From positions 2,294,001 through 2,358,000 of the forward strand of contig NC_052472.1 of NCBI RefSeq assembly GCF_009730915.1: 64,000 nucleotides of DNA, written 5' to 3'. This document shows positions 12,101 through 24,293 of the stretch, in pieces. A model generated the notes under the pieces. It ran no database searches, had not been told where the DNA came from, and worked only from the letters and a program-made list of their open reading frames with translations. The translations under genes were made by a program, and so were the position numbers. Every line of letters starts with the position of its first letter. The stretch's first letter is position 1. The DNA comes from Dioscorea cayenensis subsp. rotundata (taxonomy: Eukaryota; Streptophyta; Magnoliopsida; Dioscoreales; Dioscoreaceae).

Positions 12101-15100
12101 TTGGTTTGAAAATTTACAGGAATTGGTCTTGGTTTGAATTTCAAATAGGATAAGACATAACAAGTTTTCTGAGATAAAGCTGTTTTCAAGCTTCTTTTTC
12201 TGGTCTGTTACGAATCATAATTTATCTCATTTTAGGCCTTTATTTAATTTAAAGATATGCTTTACTGCTAATCTCAATGTTATGTCGATCAGATTGATTG
12301 CAGGCATCCTTCAATTTGGACATGCTTATTCAAATTGAATTAGGATTAAAACAGAGTGTCTTCAAGCCATTCTCAAGTAATTATTTATTTCTTTTAGTAT
12401 TTCAAAATAAGTCTGTGATTTAGGTACGTTATTTTATTCTTTGGATTATGGCAAGTAGTGATTTCCCTCCACCTTTCAAATATACATTTTTATTGATCTA
12501 CTCTTGTTTGTACCTATCTAGTATCTCTTTAAAAATTTCACAATGTTTTGCGCATCATCTGTGAATCCAGAGAAATAAGTCTAATGTTTAGAACTCTAAC
12601 AGAGTTTATAATTTGATTAATATCGGTTGTGGTTTTAAACCCGTCGTCAATTGAATATCTAGGTTTAAAATAGACATGAAAAGGATCGAGAAAGTTGACA
12701 GTCATAAATGGACCTACACATGTCACGATGCCCTTTCTAATATATATCTTATATACATATCCAAAAATGAAATGCATTACCTCATGAGCCATTTGCAGTT
12801 AGGGAGATCTATAGGAATGGACACATGAACTGTATTCTATTTCGAGGAGTCCACAACTGTATCAAGTACTTAAGAAAGAATAGAGACACATTCCTCAAAT
12901 TTGTCTTCATTACCAATATGAAGGTCTTGTAAGGTAATGGATGATATGTATATGACTAGTATTTCCTCTCAAGTCATGCTAATCATCAAAATAATCTGAT
13001 TGAAGCTTATTGCTTGTGTTGGGATGGTTTACATGCTAATCTGAAATACACAGGGAGTTCACATTTACTATCTTCCATAATTTTTGTTTTATGAGCACTA
13101 AATTCGTGCTGCCCTAGGTTTTTTAAAAAATTTATGTTCCTTGTGTCTAAGAAAGCAAAAATATGGCTATAGATGAAGGAATTTGTTCTAGCACAATCCT
13201 GGTCCTTGGACTACATTAAATTGGAAATGGAAATATTTGTAGCATTCAGTTGTTGAGTCACCATATTGTGGGACTTGTGTGCATCTTATTGGGCAGCTTA
13301 GTCAAGTGATCCTGAAGTAGTTGATAAGTTTAGTGTTTTGGAGTAAGCATGCTCTTAAATTCTGTGTAGGCAAAGATGTTCAGGCATAGATATACAGAAC
13401 TAGTTCAATAAAGATCTCCATAAGTAGTGTGATGAAGTACAATATTGCTTGCTATTTGACTTGAAAACACATTGTTATCAGTGACAAGGATTAAGAAAAT
13501 TGAATAAGAAAACAAATAAATGAAATTCTAAAGAAAGAATTGCAATAACAACTAGACTTTTTGGTCTTCAAGTAGTGTATATATCCTTTTTTTTTTATTT
13601 TTATTTTTAATGTAGTGGACTGTCATAAAACCCTAGCCTAGGTTTGGTAAAGGCTTTTTCTAGGATTAAACTTAGATTAAACTAATTTAATCCCAAATCT
13701 CCAGTCAAACACTTGGACTAACTTTTCAAATTAAGTTATATAAATGATGCTAGTATATACATGTTAAAAATATGCTTTAATTATCCTATTTTTATATATC
13801 CACTTTTGTAAATTTACTATTCTACCTTCTTTCAGAACCAAACTACCACACATATCCAATATTATAACAACCTACATTTAATACTATACTCCATCATAAT
13901 TGATTATACATTACTCTCATTAAAAGCTAACATACGAAAGCAACCAAATTGCCCTCATCTCTAAATCAACCTCCAGTACTCATCGACTTCATCTCCTCTA
14001 TTGTCCTACATCTCTACTCTTCATTTTCTTAACACTCCCCCCCTCTCCCCCAACTCTCAGTCTCAAATATTCATCATCTTGATCAACATTTTGCTTTCTT
14101 CCTTTCTCAACTCTTCATCAACATTTCGCTTTCTTCCTTTCTCCACTTTGTGTTAAACATATTCCTCCTACTGCTTAAGTTGCCAATATTTTTGCTAAGG
14201 GCTTTCCTCATCTCCAACATCCTTGGCTTACACTCAACTTACCATGGTTTTCTCTTAGTGTGTTTGTCAAGGTGTTAAAATGGAAATGTTCAACCTGCTG
14301 CCATCTACTTGACTTGCTCATGCAACAATTCTCTAGAAAGCTTGGCCGAAATGAACAAAGTTTTCAATCCACATGAACAATTTGAACTAGCAGTGAACTC
14401 GGTTTTCAACCCACATGAATGATTTGAAATAGCAGGTAGCTTTTACAATGAAATATCTAGCTATTCCAGTGAGACTAAGACTTCCATTGTTAGTATTTTG
14501 ATTTTCTAAAGATAATTATCATTAAAATTAGAAGATCATGACATTTGAAAATGGAGCCATTCCGAGCAAACAGAAAGAGAAGAAAGAAAGAAGAATGAAG
14601 AAAACAAACTAAAGTAAATGGTTACAATAAGACCCCCAATAGAGTGAATACCATGAAACAATGCAAAAAATTGGTTCATGAGACAAAGCATTGCCTGATA
14701 AACAAACACAACTCAATAATCATAAGTTCATAACTCATAACATACCTGTCAATTGCCACAACCAAAATCTACATTAAAATTGAGAAAACAATGAGATTAC
14801 AGAACCAACAACATCGGACATCATGAGCAAAACCACCAATTCTAAGCAAAACAATGAAGATAATGATGGTGAATGTGTAGATAGATGATTAATTGGGAGG
14901 TACCTTTGGTTGATCCGGTGATGAGGACATTGAAAGGAGGGACCATGGGTTCTCGCTCCTGCTTTGTAGATTCCGCCCTAACTCGCCAGAGAACGCGGCC
15001 GGAGGGAACGAGAGGCAGGGAGACGATTCCTCGAAGAAGATGAGGTCTGGGAATCGAAGAAAGGAGAGGAATTTGGGCCGCCGGAGAGAAGATACTCCGG

Positions 15101-15153
15101 CGATGGCGAGAGAGAGGGAGAAGAGTGGGTGAGAGAGCGAGAGCGGAAGCCAT
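936..15153 (-). CDS. NOL: Chlorophyll(ide) b reductase NOL-like (short-chain dehydrogenase), chloroplastic
   Basis: Family role: reduces chlorophyll(ide) b to the 7-hydroxymethyl form, together with NYC1, at the start of chlorophyll b breakdown on thylakoids. I assembled 13 exons, all GT-AG and in frame: 15153-14904, 10967-10899, 10634-10573, 10468-10382, 5856-5789, 5690-5642, 5554-5469, 5197-5140, 4842-4792, 4686-4636, 4542-4501, 1263-1153, 983-936; 343 codons, close to the family's usual ~350. Residues 1 to about 75 are Ser/Arg/Pro-rich, as in a chloroplast transit peptide. Then come the Rossmann NAD(P) motif ITGSTKGIG (split by intron 1), NNAG, the substrate-loop IDGAGSDG, the catalytic YxxxK (YGATK) and the terminal NRYVIED. 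The start is the ATG just before ASALALSP. Introns 1, 4 and 11 are unusually long (3.9, 4.5 and 3.2 kb) because of insertions. The coding sequence looks intact. NOL is preferred over NYC1 because of the short N-terminus without membrane spans. Confidence 0.93.
1031..1064. repeat. (CA)17 microsatellite in NOL intron 12
   Basis: A perfect 34-base CA dinucleotide run lies in the short last intron of NOL, between the exons at 1263-1153 and 983-936. On the transcribed strand it reads (TG)n. Likely to vary in length between individuals. Confidence 0.95.
3640..4345 (+). pseudogene. Ty3/gypsy gag relic in NOL intron 11
   Basis: The plus strand, read across several frameshifts and stops, resembles the plant gypsy gag domain: WIREMEKTFAVLRYTDKER, then a W-containing block (SVEDWF), then MAQLERQFLHLTQDNMRIQ and a YEAEFDRLSRYA tail. 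At about 4320-4345 the residues CFFCGK look like the first half of a CCHC zinc knuckle. No protease, reverse transcriptase or LTR was found beside it, so this is a truncated copy. It runs antisense to NOL inside the 3.2-kb intron 11. Confidence 0.7.
6658..7092. mobile_element. Non-autonomous hAT MITE (435 bp) nested in the hAT transposase
   Basis: The element begins TAAGGATGTAA and ends TTACACCCCTA, imperfect terminal inverted repeats that match 9 of 11. It is flanked by perfect 8-bp target-site duplications ACGGTGCA at 6650-6657 and 7093-7100, the hAT size. The body is full of GAGCTCGAG-type palindromic repeats and has no coding potential. Removing it with one duplication puts the transposase reading frame (…VNGA before, HNYTRRHCED after) back in register, which shows that it inserted into a coding sequence. 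Confidence 0.9.
8580..9446. mobile_element. Solo LTR (867 bp) nested in the hAT transposase
   Basis: A GC-richer block starts TGTCACGAGG and ends CCTACTACA (canonical TG...CA ends) between identical 5-bp target-site duplications GTAGG at 8575-8579 and 9447-9451. No gag or pol sequence is inside, so it is best read as a solo LTR left by recombination between the two LTRs of a full element; a short non-autonomous LTR element is the alternative. Deleting it with one duplication joins the flanking transposase segments (NSFSRFH... and LIEIYYDDFF...) in the same frame. Confidence 0.85.
11609..11770. repeat. Tandem duplication of about 77 bp in NOL intron 1
   Basis: Positions 11609-11685 and 11694-11770 carry the same sequence (CTTATGGATTAAGTGA, then TCAAAAGAACTCTG) with a few substitutions. 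The rest of the 3.9-kb intron 1 (10968-14903) is AT-rich, with a GC-richer patch at about 11060-11400, a TA repeat near 12070-12101 and small tandem duplications near 14085-14160 and 14340-14440. I saw no gene in it. Confidence 0.8.
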
Positions 15154-15423
15154 GAAAGGGCGGGAGTGAAGGACACGAAGGAGGTGGTGCGTGTTGGAGT
15201 GGATATTAGAATGGGATATTTGCAATTGCCCCCAGATAAATTTCAAAATTTTCATACAATGGCTCGCAGTTCTTTTGGGAAGTTTTGCATTATACACCCT
15301 GTATAACTTCACAATAATTACATAGTTCTGCTGATATTTTTGCATAAATGTACAATTGTTTGGGGGGGGGAATAGAATATATGGAATATATGCCTCACAA
15401 AACCTAAGTAAAATTTAATTGTT

Positions 15424-15600
15424 ATGTTGCGAGCCCAGTTTAGTTCTATATCATCTAATTGAAGGGGAGTCCATGTGCATATATGTGAGGGTAACCCTAC
15501 CTTATCAAGAACCTCTTTTGGGGGTTGTGGACCACCTGTTGTATGCAAATGAACTCCCTCTCAATTAGGTGATATGAGATTAAACCGGGCTTCTAACATA
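15424..15600. repeat. Foldback (MITE-like) element with ~47-bp inverted termini
   Basis: The left end starts ATGTTGCGAGCCCAGTTTAG and the right end, read on the minus strand, starts ATGTTAGAAGCCCGGTTTAA. The similarity runs about 47 bases into each arm, including CTAATTGA close to the inner edge. Between the arms are about 80 bp of spacer. I could not define a target-site duplication. It sits about 270 bp upstream of the NOL start codon. Confidence 0.6.
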
Positions 15601-15629
15601 GTTTTTTCGATCAAACTTGCATGCTTCCC

Positions 15630-16560
15630 TCAACTTTTCCCGATTAGCCCCTCTATTAGTACTTCACTCGAGTTTTTCGTGGTTAGCCCTCTGGTTTGTT
15701 GACAACAACATTGCCTTAAAAGCCTTTTTGGTAAATCTTGCTGAAAAATAGACTTTCCCCTCAAGATCAAAATTTTCAATTGGTTAGCCCTAAATAACAA
15801 GATACTAACAATGGAAAACCAAGTAAAAAGAGGGTGCAATAGCATTTTCACTGCTATTTGTGTCCATTGTCTTGTGACAATTGAAACAATGGACCATTTA
15901 CTCTTGAATTGTCTTTTTACTGCTAGAAATCTGGATGCATTATACCACCATTTTTAATGTTCCAAGTATTCTGACAACTATAAAGGATGTTTGGTTTTCT
16001 TCGAGTCGCAACATGTGTCTAAGTTTAAATGGTCTAGAAATTTCCTTTATTTGAGTGATCTAGATGGAACGAATCAACCTCATTTTCTTAAGCATTTCTG
16101 CATAAACATATTATAATTTTATGTATTGATTATATGCTCATTGCTTGGGTAAATATGGCACCAATTCTCGAAGGGCCCATATTGATGAGTCACTCTCAAT
16201 GTTGCAAAGAAGCTTTGACTTTGTGAAATCCTAGGCAACCTCAGACCCTAGAGAATTGAACTTCCCAGAGAATGACCTACTTGGGCTAACTTTTGAATAA
16301 CTGTTGTTTTCTCTTCATCCATAACTACACTAGCAAATGTGTTTGTATTAGTTTAGGGTCTGTTCTTTACACCCTTGGTAGATGTTAATGTTGTTGTTTT
16401 TTTAACCGACAGTTGGTAACGGAGTGTCTTTCTTAGTCTACATCTGTCTTTTTTTTTTGTCTTATTGGTTTTTGTTGTTCATCTTTGTCTTTTCTTGCAT
16501 CCTTTAATATAATTATGGTTTATTCACCTTTTTTAATAATAATAATAATAACAATAACAA
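15630..16560 (+). mobile_element. 5'-truncated LINE relic, zf-RVT end and A-rich tail
   Basis: The plus strand around 15760-15950 reads, with stops, as the zinc-binding zf-RVT end of plant non-LTR reverse transcriptases: KIKIFNWLALNNKILTMEN, then a CVHC pair, TMDHLLLNC and a run of hydrophobic residues. The sequence ends near 16525-16560 with (AAT)n/(AAC)n, the usual kind of LINE tail. The reverse transcriptase itself is missing, so this is a dead, 5'-truncated copy. Sequence from 16570 to 16917 is AT-rich without features. Confidence 0.65.
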
Positions 16561-16917
16561 ATTTATTAAAATTAAATTTTGATATCATCCATATATAATT
16601 AATAAGGAAAAAACAATTATAAATCTATTTGTTCAAATAAAATTTATAACCGTTTTTAATACATCATTTATGAATATTATATTTCACATTATTAAAATAG
16701 TTATTTTAAACATTATAATAAATTAGAATTCCTTGGGTTAACTTAATGGAGAGAAATTAAATTTAAAGCCAAATTTCACATTTAAAAAAAGATTATTTTG
16801 TGAGTAATAATAAATTTATAATACTTTAGGGGTTCATTCGTAAGATAACTCAGTCTCTATTAACTTTTTCATTTAAGTCCTCAACCCCAACGCTAATTAT
16901 CCAAGCTTCTTCTCATC

Positions 16918-19900
16918 ATGCTCACCATTCCGGCGATATCGTCTTCATCCTCCTCCTCGCTCCACCTCCTCCGGCGAAACCCTAGATCTAGGGTTTCCAA
17001 TATCTTCTGCTCCTCTGCATCCTCGCATGAATCGCCGCCCCAATCTGAGCACCGGCCAAGAGGAGGCCACGCCGGGCTTCGCCTTGACGAGACGGTCGAG
17101 GCCGGATCAGGGAGGTCACGTCTTGATTCCTGGATCTCTTTCCGATTCCATGGCGTTAGCCGAGCTCGCATTCAGGCCAGCATTCGTTCCGGCCTCGTCG
17201 CCGTCAATGGCCGTCCTGTCGAGAAGGTTCTCTCTTATTGTTGTTCAGTTTGTGTAAATTTGTTATCTTTCTTATTTGAAATTCTCTAAGCATTTCATTA
17301 GGTTTCGCACATTGTCAGAGATGGAGATAGAGTTTGTTGCACGGTTTCTGAGCTGCAGCCTTTGAGGGCTGAGCCTGAGGACATACCTCTGGACATAGTG
17401 TATGAAGATTCTCATGTTCTTGTTGTGAATAAACCTGCACACATGGTGAGTATTAATGTGTTTTTTTTTTCTTTCTTTCTTTTATATAGCTCTGAAAATG
17501 CTTGCTTTGTTGTGAAATCAAGGTTTTGCTTGATAGTGTTAGTAGTCTTGCTCAGGGAAATTATAACTGAGAAATTGTATTTTACCTGCTATATTTCTAT
17601 GGCCAGTGAAAAGAAATTTCTGTGTATAATGTATGCATTTTCAAGATGTAAGATGTTCACACTTGATCTCCGTGCATCATGTCTTTGAATGTTAGGGTGC
17701 TAGTATACCTATTGGAGCTTATCAACCTTGAATATTGGTGGCTTTTTATTGAAATTTAAGATTGGTCTTTGTCCATCACAAATTTCAAACTTGATTTTCA
17801 TTGAATAGGATGAGTCTCTTGCAGACGTGCAACTGCAAAGTGATCTTGAGAAGCCCTTCTGGTGATCGGATGTTTTTGCTTTAGAATGGATTGAACTATT
17901 GTTCATGTGAGGACCCATTCATGTTTGTGGTCAACCACTTGACTTTCTTAGGTGTTTGTGGGAGTCACAAAGTAAGGATTTTTTTAAACAAAGCTTTAAA
18001 GAATTGCCTATTTTTTAATAAAGATGCTTCTCTCTTGAGCTTTCTCATTATTCATGTGAGTGTTTTGTTGAATTCCCCATTATTGTTGATTCTAATGAAC
18101 ATGTGTGCATGTTATAATGGGGCTAGAATTTTATGAACATGAAGATCAAAAGGCAAAAAGGATGGACAATGCTTTTATTGGAAGACCTGTATCTTGAAAT
18201 TGTGAAGAAAGAGGATTTGTTGTTGTGACAATATTAAAACGTCCCCACAAAATGAAAAAAAACATAAATAATAAATCGCATCATGTGTCTATTCTACGCA
18301 CAGGATAAATTATGCTTGGCAGTCACCATAGATGGTAGTTGATAATGTTAGAGGCTTCAAAAGGAAGTGTTCTACCCCTTGTAGGTTAGAGTCGTTAGAC
18401 TGTATGTGATTCTCATTGAAGATGGTCCTTAAAAGTGTTAAAGGCTTTAAAGAAGTCGTAACCAAGAATTCACTACTTTTGCTAACATGACTGACTTACA
18501 TGAATAATATTTGGGATTTTGGTTTCTTTAGCATTTTTGTATTTCAAGGCGATGATGAAAAAGATGAACACACATGTTTTTCACCTAATTTTAAACATTT
18601 TATTAGCAGTTAAACTAATAATTATCTCATTATGTGGTATTTCTCATGTTCATAGAGTTTGTGATGAATGGAGAACTCCATGCACTTGATTGGTGATCTA
18701 AGTAAATTTTTAGATGAGAATGATGACTAGATAATACGTTGGCTTAAGAGTTGGTTGAATGTGAGCTAAAAATAGACATGGAGAGATGCAGACATGTGGC
18801 AGTGTAGGTCAAGAAAGTTAAATATTAATAGAAATGCCTTAAATTTTACTCTGTAAAGCACTTATATAAAATTGCCACAACAATGCAAAAGTGTGAATGT
18901 GTTTTAGTAGAGCCTAATAATAGAAGAAAAGTATCTAACACAATTTATAAGAGAATTATGAAAATCCCAACATGTGATTTGTGGTTGTCCATGTCTCCAC
19001 CCCTGTTTTTGCAAATGTTACTTTTCTATCTATGATTAGAAACTATAGAATGATGTGGGAGCCCATCACATGAAACTTGTGCAATGCATTTACTTTGATG
19101 ATTTACCCTTAAATTTCAAAATTTTCCTCCTCCAACTGTTTCGAAGAGAAAAACAAGGGGTACAGAGTAGAATGGGCCCAATGGGGAGCAGGTGACTTTG
19201 GAAGAAAGGTAGAACAAAGGGAACATGTAAGAGGAGGGCTTTGGGGAAGAGATAGTGGTAGAGAAGGAGGATGTATAGGGAGTCATGTTAAGTTGGAGGG
19301 ATGTGGAGGACAGTGATTTTGAATTGAGGCAAATTTTTCTAAGAATGTGTATTGCCTTATTTAATATAATGAGAATCTCACAAGCTCACAGATGATGGCA
19401 TCCATAACTTGGCAAAATATCACTTTCAAATGCACAATTGAAAAAGTTGATTAATCCCAGACGATCAGGTTTTTGTAATGTTCCCTCACATGCTGAATAT
19501 CCTGCTCAGAACTAACAAGTTGGTGGTCTCCATTTCTAGCTAATTGAGAAGTTCATTCACCTAAATTGCGTTTTTTTCGGTTTCCTATTCAAACTTGTGA
19601 AAGATATTCTAAGTTTTGGATTGCTGATTTTTTTTTAAAATCAAATATTATCTTCTTGTCCTTTGCTTGTGTTATCTAATTTTTCGTGCCGTTACTTGCG
19701 GAAATCACCTGATTTGCACTTCACTTGAAGCAGTTTTCTTTGTTGATCTTTAGGTAGTTCACCCTGCACCTGGAAATGCTAATGGAACACTTGTGAATGC
19801 TATTCTTCATCATTGTAGGCTACCAACAATGTCATGCACACCACATAACAGCTCTTCTGAAGTACAAGAGTTCTCTGAGTTGTCTGAAGATGAGCTTGAT

Positions 19901-22723
19901 GATTTCAATGTTGAGCCAAGTTCTGCAGTAGACATTAGTTCGAGCAACTATGATGCACATATTCGTCCAGGGATTGTGCACAGATTGGACAAAGGAACTA
20001 GTGGTCTGCTTGTTGTAGCCAAGGTTTGCTATTTTAGTTCACATTTTTAATTGCTTTTATTAGAAATCTAGCTTTATATGAGGATGCTTTCTTTTGGTGC
20101 TAGTTTATGAATATGATAGTTAATTCACACTTATCTATAGAATATGTAGGTTAAAAGCTACACTTCTCAAAAAGGATTTTTACTAGACATCATTATTTGT
20201 GCAGAAAGAACTATTTGTTACATGCAGTTGATGTTTTATAGTTGTCTGTCCCATCATCCAATGTATACTGCGTTTAGAACTCAATTTGTGGAATTTTGAA
20301 TGATTGTTCATTTCCTCTCTATGGAAGATTTAGATTATTTTTTACTTTTTGATGTACAAACTATATATTAGATTATTTTAGCGTTAAATATTTACCATTT
20401 ATTTCAGGATGAGGAATCCCATGCGCATCTAGCAGAACAGTTTAAGTCACATACCATTCATCGAGTATATATCAGTCTTACTTCTGGAGTTCCTTCCCCA
20501 AGTTCTGGACGAATTGAGGTTCCTATAGCTCGTGACCCTAATAATAGGGTTCGAATGGCTGCTGTTGCCGGCTCAATTAACAGTAAACATGTGCGCTATG
20601 CTGCTAGTAGGTGATTACTTTTTCCTTCTTCTTTTGCATTGTGTATCCTACCTGCTTGAGATTGCATAGTAGAAAAGAAAGTGCTTAAATTAGATGCAAA
20701 ATGAAATCAATTGTAATTTATTTGGTTTGTTAATGTTACACCAATTAATCTCTTATCCAAGAGAAATTAACAAAAAAAAGATACTTTGTTTTATTAGAAG
20801 TCAAATTTCAGCTATACCCATGACAATTTTGCCTGTAATATCAACCGAAATTAAAAAATAGAAAGACTGGCTCAGTACTATCTCAATGGATTTCTGCCTG
20901 AAAATAATACAATTAATTTTATGGCAGAATTGGTCCTGTTGTACAATCCTTGTAGTTATTCAATTTGGTTATTTGAAAAGGTCAGAACTTTGAATATATC
21001 GGAGATTGCAAATCTGAAACTCGATTATTTAGCTCAGCTTGTGTCTGACTAGGTTGTTCAGAGGAATGCATAATAGATTGGAGCAAGATCGGGGAGCTGA
21101 TTTAATTTATATCACATCATTACTTTATTATCTGAATTTTTCTCAATAATTAAGTTTGTTCTGAAAATTCATAATAATATGGTTGAAATCATCATAGTTT
21201 ACTTACATCAACAACAAGCCATTAATCCTGACTATTTGGGGTTAGTTACATGAATCCATCATAGTTTGCATATGATTAATCAAATTATAAATATTGACAT
21301 GATGAAGTTATATTATGCTTGGGTCAATATTAACCCAAGGCCTTTGTCCAGTATTTGTTTCATTTATTGATATACGCACTAGAAATTTGTCATGTATCTA
21401 CTGGCTGTCATCCTCATTTAAATTTTTTTCTTTTCTTGTTATAGTATTATTGTAATCAAGTAAAATCGATCTATTTGGTCCTTCCCTCTTTTCTTGGCTA
21501 ACTAAACAAAACACCTATGTAAATTTTCAGGTATAAAGTACTTGAGGTTCTTGCCAATGGTGGTTCTGCGTTAGTCCAGTGGAGATTAGAAACAGGCCGC
21601 ACTCATCAGGTACCATTTGTTTCTGCATATTGTCCTTGTAACTCATAAATTTTAAGTAGGACTTTCTTCATTTCTAAGCATGAATGCACGGAGAGGAATA
21701 TAAAATGAATTCTGGATTATTGCTTTATCAATATGCTTTCGATGATAATCTACGACATAGTTAAAGTATCATATAGTTTGTTATCAAGTCAGAACTTTAA
21801 ATGCTGTGATTTTGGAAAGAGCATGCCAAATTCAGTCCAAGGGCCTGTTTGGTTATCTGTTAAGCACATTTAAGTGGAGGTCTCTTACATCTAAATTCCA
21901 TTCTGTTTTTTTTGGTTTGATGCAAGTGCTTCATGTACATGTGCCTTACACCAAAAGCCGGGAATACAAAATATTGACATACAGTCACTTCAGTCATAAT
22001 CAAACAAAACTTGACATGAACCTGACTCAAGACGAAGTCACTTTAGTCAACTCCTTAATGCAGGATTATGTCAAACCGATTAACATATATCATTACATGT
22101 GCAAGTCAACCAAACAGAAAAAGAGAGATTAAGCATTTATGCAAGTGCACATGTATATTAAAAATGTTCATCGACTTGTGTCGGGAGTTGATTTAAAACA
22201 AATAAAGCATGCCCAATTAAACTTACAACCCGCAAAAATTTCATGCAGTATGTAGTCCTATACACTCATCAATCATGTTCTTTGAAGTTCTCTTAATCCT
22301 GTTGTATTTTATGAGTAGATTCGCGCGCATGCGAAGTATCTAGGAATTCCTCTATTAGGAGATGAAGTGTATGGAGGAACTAAAAGCATGGCACTTTCAT
22401 TACTCAAACCGAGGACTCCTTCAAGCTGCCATGGCTATCTTTCTCACATGATATCAAACCTAGATCGGCCTTGCTTACACGCGCTATCACTTGGGTACGA
22501 CATATATTCATTATCTCATTCTTTTCTTTTCTCCGGGATTCGCCAATGAAATTTATGCATGTCATTCTTGCTCAGATTCAAGCATCCTCATACCGGCGAG
22601 CAAGTTCAGTTCTCATGCCATCCTCCTGCTGATTTCTCTGATGCATTGTCTCTTCTTCGGAATATCAACAATGTAAGTTCCAATAATGGTGAGATTTATG
22701 TGGAAAATGTTTCATCAATTTAG
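16918..22723 (+). CDS. RNA pseudouridine synthase, RluA family with S4 domain, probably chloroplastic (RNA pseudouridine synthase 2-like)
   Basis: The family isomerises specific uridines in rRNA or tRNA to pseudouridine. Seven exons in frame with GT-AG junctions: 16918-17226, 17302-17445, 19754-20023, 20408-20610, 21531-21609, 22319-22494, 22576-22723; 442 codons. Residues 1 to about 45 are Ser/Arg-rich, as in an organelle transit peptide. An S4 RNA-binding domain follows (ARIQASIRSGLVAVNGRPVEK), then VYEDSHVLVVNKPAHM, VVHPAPGN, the catalytic motif HRLDKGTSGLL with its Asp at the end of exon 3, GRTHQ and IRAHAKYLGIPLLGD. The start is the first ATG after the intergenic region. Introns 2 (2.3 kb), 4 (0.9 kb) and 5 (0.7 kb) contain no other gene that I can see. 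A canonical GTAAGT sits at 22673 just before the stop, so a spliced longer 3' end cannot be excluded. The ORF is intact. Confidence 0.92.
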
Positions 22724-24293
22724 TAATTCAGGGATTCTTGGGTTGAACCATATGATTTGCTTGCTTGTACTCTTTGTATTAATTTATATAGGTTTTTAAA
22801 ATGTATATGCCTACAAAAGCCAAAACCAAGGGGGTTAATTTTGTGTATGCATTTCATAATTGCTGAAGAAAAACTAAGGGGTTTTTCTTGGCTTATATAC
22901 CCTCCACAAAAATGAGAAATTGCTTATATACACCCTATGAGTATAATGTTTGGTTATGTACCTTTTATATCAAAGTCAACTAGAACATTTTATTAAAAGT
23001 TAAATTACTTTTTCATGCTTCTCACCATTAATTATATTAAGGGGGAAAAAGAAAAAAAAAATAATTTCAATTTTCATAAGATTTATAAGTTGATTGTTAA
23101 CAATATTAATCCCCGTACTAAACAGGGATTAATAAACACATAGAAAGCCATGATTTCACTTTTTAATATGGAGTTGTTTTAGTGAATAATTATATGTTAA
23201 AAAAATAATTTTAAATAATTAAGTATTGATAAGCATAAGAAACATTATTTATAGGGTTGTTTGATTCATGGAATATTAAATTACTTAATTATCATGTTAC
23301 TAAAAATAATAAATATTTGTTATTATTAAAAAAAATTGATATAAAATATTAAATTTTATTAATATATAAATTTTAAATAAAATATTTTTTTAACAATAAT
23401 ATATAATTAAATTTAATTATTTTAAATAAATATAAAATTTTTCCCTCCAATTTTATTATTTAATATTTTTCCAACAAAATATTTATTTTATTTTTTAAAA
23501 TAATGTATTGGGAATTATATTTAATTAAAGGAGATAAAAAAAATCACATTCTTTCGTGAGACTGTGTGAGATTACTATTTCTTCAAAATAATAATCATAT
23601 TCCTAATAATATCGGCCCTTTCAGATTAGACTGTGAGATCACTATTTTTTTCAAAAATATAATCATATTCCTAATAATATCAGTTGATATTTCACATTCC
23701 GGATAAAAATCTCTTTATTTCTCCAATTAAACATCACCATGTTACTACCAACAAGTCCGGTCTCTAATAGAACTTTTCATAAATGGTGAAAATTCAAATT
23801 TTGAGTGAGAGAATATAAAGTGTGAGTAGTAGTTATGCACGAGTGGTCTTAACTCCTATATATATATATATATGAGTCTCACTCCCACTTACTCAGTCGA
23901 CACTTGTACATACACCCTTACTTTTTCTTAGCTGCTAGGGCAGCTCATCTTAAATAAAAAAAAAAAAAATCACCATACTGCTAATTACCAAACTAATTAC
24001 AATTTCAAAAAATATTTAATGAAAAAAAATTATTCATAATTATAAGACCACCTCCTTACATACACATACACTGATACACACACACACACACACACACACC
24101 CTTCCTAGTTCCTACCATAACAAATCCCATGAATGAACCCACAGCTCATCAGCATCCTAATTTGCCGCCACAAACCACGCTCCTCTCTTTCCCACTTTTC
24201 TTTCATTATATCAACATTCCAATTCACACTTTCTTATTAAAACCAACATCTCAATTCAAAAACTAAAACCAAAACTAAATCAAAGCTTTTTCC
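22724..24293. other. AT-rich intergenic region / aconitase promoter
   Basis: No gene seen. Positions 23200-23530 are extremely AT-rich. An imperfect direct repeat of about 55 bp occurs at 23559-23614 and 23628-23682 (both contain AATCATATTCCTAATAATAT). TATA-like (TA)n lies near 23855-23872, and a CA microsatellite at 24075-24099 lies about 200 bp before the aconitase start codon. The last 150 bp are pyrimidine- and CA-rich, as expected for a leader. Confidence 0.5.
24075..24099. repeat. CA microsatellite upstream of aconitase
   Basis: A run of about 12 CA units in the presumed promoter or leader of the aconitase gene, about 200 bp before its ATG. Confidence 0.85.

Larger units (their letters stand above)
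15154..16917. promoter_or_regulatory. Divergent intergenic region between NOL and the pseudouridine synthase
   Basis: Both genes point away from this 1.76-kb interval, so their promoters must lie in it or in its edges. Its middle is filled by a foldback element and a LINE relic, which leaves about 270 bp next to NOL and about 350 bp of AT-rich DNA next to the synthase as likely native promoter sequence. No motif could be assigned with confidence. Confidence 0.4.

Noticed and set aside
13616..13945. Possible MITE in NOL intron 1 (AGGTTTGGTAAAGGC ... CAACCAAATTGCC)
   Set aside because: The ends match too poorly and no target-site duplication is present.
21806..22132. 108-codon plus-strand frame in intron 5 of the pseudouridine synthase
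   Set aside because: No domain and no splice support. It starts near a GGGCCTGTTTGGTT phrase that could be a MITE end, but I could not find a matching right end.
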